64,000 nt of DNA, from assembly GCF_049801095.1 (NCBI RefSeq), contig NZ_JBNAGH010000001.1:310001-374000 (forward strand), in the 5' to 3' direction. Source of the DNA: Dinoroseobacter sp049801095. GTDB lineage: Bacteria; Pseudomonadota; Alphaproteobacteria; Rhodobacterales; Rhodobacteraceae. Under the pieces are notes generated by a model. That model had not been told where the DNA came from and did no database searches. It was given only the letters and a program-made list of their open reading frames with translations. Positions within the stretch are counted from its first letter, which is position 1. Every line of letters begins with the position of its first letter. This document shows positions 61,169 through 64,000 of the stretch, one piece after another. The position numbers were made by a program, and so were the translations under genes.

Positions 61169-62458
61169 ATGAACAGCATGAACCACGCAGACATGATCCA
61201 GCACGCGCGGCAGGTGCTGAGCGACAACGACCGGGGCACCTATACGGTGCCCACCCATGGGCTCTACCCGTTCCAGTGGAACTGGGATTCCGCCCTCAGC
61301 GCCCTGGGGTTCGCCCATTACGACGAGCCCCGGGCCTGGAGCGAGATCGAGACGCTCATGGCCCATCAATGGGAGGATGGCATGGTGCCCCATATCATCT
61401 TCCACCAGCCCGATGACGGCTATTTCCCCGGGCCCGAGGTCTGGGGCACAGGACGGGAGGTGCCCACCACGGGCATCACCCAACCCCCGGTGAGCGGCTT
61501 TGCCGTGCGGCGGATCTATGACCGGGCGCGCGACAAGGATCTGGCCGAGGCAAAGGCCCGCGCGCTTCTGCCGAAGATCCACGCCTGGCATGAGTGGTTC
61601 TACCGGGACCGGGATCCGGAGGGGACAGGGCTGATCGCGCTCCTCCATCCATGGGAATCCGGGCGGGACAATTCGGTGGATTGGGATGACGCGTTTGAGC
61701 GCGTCCCGACCGAGGGCGTCGGCCCCTTCACGCGCCGCGACACGACCCATGCCAACCCGGCCCACCGGCCCACAGATGAGCAATACAAACGCTACATCTG
61801 GCTCGTGAAGAAGTTCCGCAGCCTCGGCTGGGACAATTCGAAACTGCACGCGGCCTCTCCGTTCAAGATCGTGGATCCTGGGTTCAACGCGATCCTGATC
61901 CGCTCCTGCGAGGATGTGGCCGACCTGGCGGCACGGCTTGGCATGGACGAGATCGCCACCGCCTCCCGCGCCATGGTCGACAAGGGCGTCGCCGCGATGG
62001 AGACCCTCTGGAGCGCTGAGATGAGCCAATATCTCTGCTATGACCGCTGCAAGGGGGAGCTGGTCCAGAGCCCCTCGATCGGTGGCATCCTCGCGGCCTT
62101 TGCCCCGATCCCGAAGGCGCGCGCCGCAGCGCTCGTCCGCCGGATCGAAACCCTGGCCGGGAGCTGCAACTACCTGATCCCCAGCCATGATCCGACCCAC
62201 CCGGAATTCGACGGGCTGCGCTACTGGCGCGGACCGGTCTGGCTGATCGTGAATTACATGGTCGCCGATGGCTTCGCCCGGGCGGGCGAGACCGAGATCA
62301 TCCCGCGCATCATCAATGACTGCCTGCGGCTGATCGAGACCAGCGGTTTTGCCGAATACCACGACCCGATCACCGCCGAACCCTGTGGCGGGCCCCATTT
62401 CACATGGACCGCCGCCATGGTGATCGAAATCCTCAACACCTACGAGCTTGCTGCATGA
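61169..62458 (+). CDS. GH63-type mannosylglycerate/glucosylglycerate hydrolase-like enzyme
   Basis: The 429-aa length matches bacterial GH63 mannosylglycerate hydrolase (about 420 aa). The motif FQWNWDSA at 35-42 holds D40, at the place of the catalytic Asp in that family; GGPHFTWTAAMVIEI near the C-terminus and IPSHDPTHPEFDGLRYWRGPVW are also typical of the (alpha/alpha)6 barrel. No signal peptide is seen, so it acts on imported substrate in the cytoplasm. It would release mannose (or glucose) and glycerate from the compatible solute. The next gene, a mannose isomerase, favours mannosylglycerate. Trehalase-like specificity cannot be excluded. Confidence 0.78.
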   Translation: MNSMNHADMIQHARQVLSDNDRGTYTVPTHGLYPFQWNWDSALSALGFAHYDEPRAWSEIETLMAHQWEDGMVPHIIFHQPDDGYFPGPEVWGTGREVPTTGITQPPVSGFAVRRIYDRARDKDLAEAKARALLPKIHAWHEWFYRDRDPEGTGLIALLHPWESGRDNSVDWDDAFERVPTEGVGPFTRRDTTHANPAHRPTDEQYKRYIWLVKKFRSLGWDNSKLHAASPFKIVDPGFNAILIRSCEDVADLAARLGMDEIATASRAMVDKGVAAMETLWSAEMSQYLCYDRCKGELVQSPSIGGILAAFAPIPKARAAALVRRIETLAGSCNYLIPSHDPTHPEFDGLRYWRGPVWLIVNYMVADGFARAGETEIIPRIINDCLRLIETSGFAEYHDPITAEPCGGPHFTWTAAMVIEILNTYELAA

Positions 62459-63138
62459 AACGATCCCGCATCAACGAGGTTCTGACCGAGGGCGCAGCCT
62501 TCATGGCCCGTCACGGCGTCGTCCTGCCGCCTTTTGCCGATTGGGAGCCAGAAGTGTTCCGCACCCGAACGGATCTCCACCGGATCACCGGCGCCCGGCT
62601 CGGCTGGGACATCACCGATTACGGCGCGGGCCGGTTCGACGAGATGGGGCTGTTCCTCTTCACCCTGCGCAATGGGGAGCTTGCCAATCTCGAGCGCGGG
62701 CGCGGCATGGTCTATGCCGAGAAGCTTCTGATCTCGCAGGCGGATCAGCTTTCACCCATGCACACCCATATCGTGAAAACCGAAGACATCATCAATCGCG
62801 GCGGCGCAACGCTGGCGATCGAGCTTTATGGTTCGGATGATGAGGGCAATTTTGCCGAGGATCGCGGCGGCGAGGTGATCTGCGACGGGATCGCCCGCAG
62901 CTTTGCCCCGGGTGAGGTCCTGAAACTGGCCCCGGGCGAGAGCATCACCCTGCAGCCGGGCGATTGGCATGCGTTCTGGGGGGATGGCGGGCCGGTCCTG
63001 ATCGGCGAGGTCTCGACGGTGAATGACGATCTGACCGACAACATCTTTCGCGAGCCCATCGGACGTTTTGCCGAGGTGATCGAAGACGAGCCGCCGATCC
63101 GCCTGCTGGTCTCGGATTACGACGGTTTGGCTAACTGA
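62455..63138 (+). CDS. D-lyxose ketol-isomerase-like (D-mannose isomerase) cupin enzyme
   Basis: ATG at 62455 overlaps the hydrolase stop as ATGA, giving 227 aa. The cupin metal site is complete: H103, H105 and E110 in MHTHIVKTE, and H172 in GDWHAFW. The family isomerises D-lyxose to D-xylulose and D-mannose to D-fructose. Coupling to the GH63 gene suggests that it converts released mannose to fructose for central metabolism. The 3' end overlaps the convergent lysR-type gene by 22 bp. Confidence 0.85.
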   Translation: MKRSRINEVLTEGAAFMARHGVVLPPFADWEPEVFRTRTDLHRITGARLGWDITDYGAGRFDEMGLFLFTLRNGELANLERGRGMVYAEKLLISQADQLSPMHTHIVKTEDIINRGGATLAIELYGSDDEGNFAEDRGGEVICDGIARSFAPGEVLKLAPGESITLQPGDWHAFWGDGGPVLIGEVSTVNDDLTDNIFREPIGRFAEVIEDEPPIRLLVSDYDGLAN

Positions 63139-64000
63139 TCCACACAGGCCCCATGCTCCGCGAGGAACCGCACGAACAGCATCGTGAGGTTCTCGCGGCG
63201 CGACTGGTCCGGCCAGACCGCATAGATGCCGAGGGATTTCAGGGACCAATCCGGCAGGATATGGACCAGATCTCCCCGCTCGAACCCGCGACAGGCCAGA
63301 TGTTCGGGGATCGCCGTCACGCCGAGCCCCCGCGCCGAGAACTCATAAAGCGCATCGGCAGAGCTCACCGTGACATGGGACTGTCCGGTCACGGCGACCG
63401 TGCTGCCATCCGGGCCGGTCAGCTCGGTCTGGTCCGGGCGCACAGCGAAGCGGACCCAGTCCCAGCTCTCCAGGTCTCGCGGATGATCGGGCGTCGGGCG
63501 CGCCGCCGCATAGTCCGGGCTCGCCACAAGCAGCCGGTCCGCATCGCCGATCTTGCGGGTCAGATGCTCACTGTCGGACAGCCACCCGGCCCGGATCGCC
63601 ACGTCGAAATGATCCTTGATCAGATCATGCTGCTGGTCGGTGAAATAGAGCTCCAGCGCCACCTTGGGATAGGTCCGGCCAAACGCGGCCAGATCATCCA
63701 TCAGCGCCGTCTGGGTGATGAAGGCCGGAGCCGACACCCGCAGCGCCCCGGAGGGCTCCGTCGAGAGCGGGTTGATCGCATCGAGCCCGGTCTCGGCTGC
63801 CGCCAGCATCTCCTGTGCCTTGGCGTGGAGGATCTCGCCCTCCCGGGTCAGCGAAAGCTGCCGGGTCGAGCGATAGAGCAGCGTCACCCCGAGGTCCTTC
63901 TCCAGATCCGAGACCACCGAACTGACCCGCGACGGGGCGAGCCCCAGATGCAGGGCGGCCCCGCGAAAGGTCCCCTGATGCACCACGGTGGAGAAAATCG
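63117..64000 (-). CDS. LysR-family transcriptional regulator (5' end outside window)
   Basis: The frame stays open to the right edge, and the residues just inside it (IFSTVVHQGTFRGAALHLGLAPSRVSSVV) are the middle of a LysR helix-turn-helix, so the start lies beyond 64000. About 294 residues are present. A substrate-binding domain follows with PSGALRVSAPAFI and VSSADALYEFSARGLGVTAIPEHL. The regulated genes are probably upstream of it, outside the window. It overlaps the isomerase gene by 22 bp at their 3' ends. Confidence 0.88.
   Translation of the reverse strand, partial: IFSTVVHQGTFRGAALHLGLAPSRVSSVVSDLEKDLGVTLLYRSTRQLSLTREGEILHAKAQEMLAAAETGLDAINPLSTEPSGALRVSAPAFITQTALMDDLAAFGRTYPKVALELYFTDQQHDLIKDHFDVAIRAGWLSDSEHLTRKIGDADRLLVASPDYAAARPTPDHPRDLESWDWVRFAVRPDQTELTGPDGSTVAVTGQSHVTVSSADALYEFSARGLGVTAIPEHLACRGFERGDLVHILPDWSLKSLGIYAVWPDQSRRENLTMLFVRFLAEHGACVDQLAKPS

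Noticed and set aside
1..64000. CRISPR arrays or long tandem repeats
   Set aside because: No regularly spaced repeat units were seen on either strand.

Overview
The window looks like a chromosomal segment of a high-GC alphaproteobacterium, most likely a marine Rhodobacteraceae (roseobacter-type) organism. This rests on the abundance of TRAP and Liv-type transporters, a VPLPA-CTERM surface protein and the general style of the proteins. It is a family-level inference, not an identification. No insertion sequence, prophage, CRISPR array or rRNA was found; one tRNA-Arg(UCU) is present.

Layout. (1) 1-9014, minus strand: a lipid or polyketide-type biosynthetic locus. It holds a large iterative PKS-like protein running off the left edge (two flavin nitronate-monooxygenase-like domains, then ketosynthase and acyltransferase), an FkbH-like HAD/GNAT/SGNH protein, a sulfotransferase and a TylF-type methyltransferase. 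(2) 9159-21192: a lactate-to-acetyl-CoA block. A TRAP importer (dctP, dctQM), a quinone-linked D-lactate dehydrogenase (dld) and pyruvate dehydrogenase (aceE, aceF, lpdA) lie on the minus strand, with a divergent FadR/LldR-like GntR regulator and a 7-5-7 dyad in the divergent promoter. (3) 21248-24332: a MoxR ATPase/VWA pair and a small membrane protein. (4) 24357-33721: ribokinase, then a divergent catabolic island of unknown substrate: TIGR04076 protein, aldo/keto reductase and a complete Liv-type ABC importer on one strand, GntR regulator and an aldo/keto reductase-RidA fusion on the other. (5) 33943-40017: monomeric isocitrate dehydrogenase, a Crp/Fnr regulator, an OmpR-type response regulator and a divergent hybrid histidine kinase.

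(6) 40308-51840 is the most striking part. A perfect FNR box precedes two diheme peroxidase-like cytochromes, a TAT-exported Rieske protein and an AioA-like molybdopterin oxidoreductase. Two diheme peroxidases with an AioBA-like pair is the known signature of dissimilatory iodate reductase (IdrABP1P2), and two positions that bind arsenite in AioA appear to be replaced. HEAT-repeat, MoeA and DUF2478 genes follow on the same strand and probably serve molybdenum cofactor supply or enzyme maturation. A small membrane protein plus HlyD-type adaptor closes the block. The gene order (peroxidases, Rieske, catalytic subunit) is the reverse of the idrABP1P2 order I know.

(7) 51989-55451: tRNA-Arg, a MerR regulator divergent from an MFS exporter with a textbook 19-bp-spacer MerR promoter, and a VPLPA-CTERM protein. 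(8) 55613-63138: LacI regulator, a 16-bp perfect palindrome, a sugar-type ABC importer, a GH63 mannosylglycerate/glucosylglycerate hydrolase-like enzyme and a D-lyxose/D-mannose isomerase. Together they suggest uptake of mannosylglycerate, hydrolysis to mannose and glycerate, and isomerisation of mannose to fructose. A partial LysR regulator ends the window.
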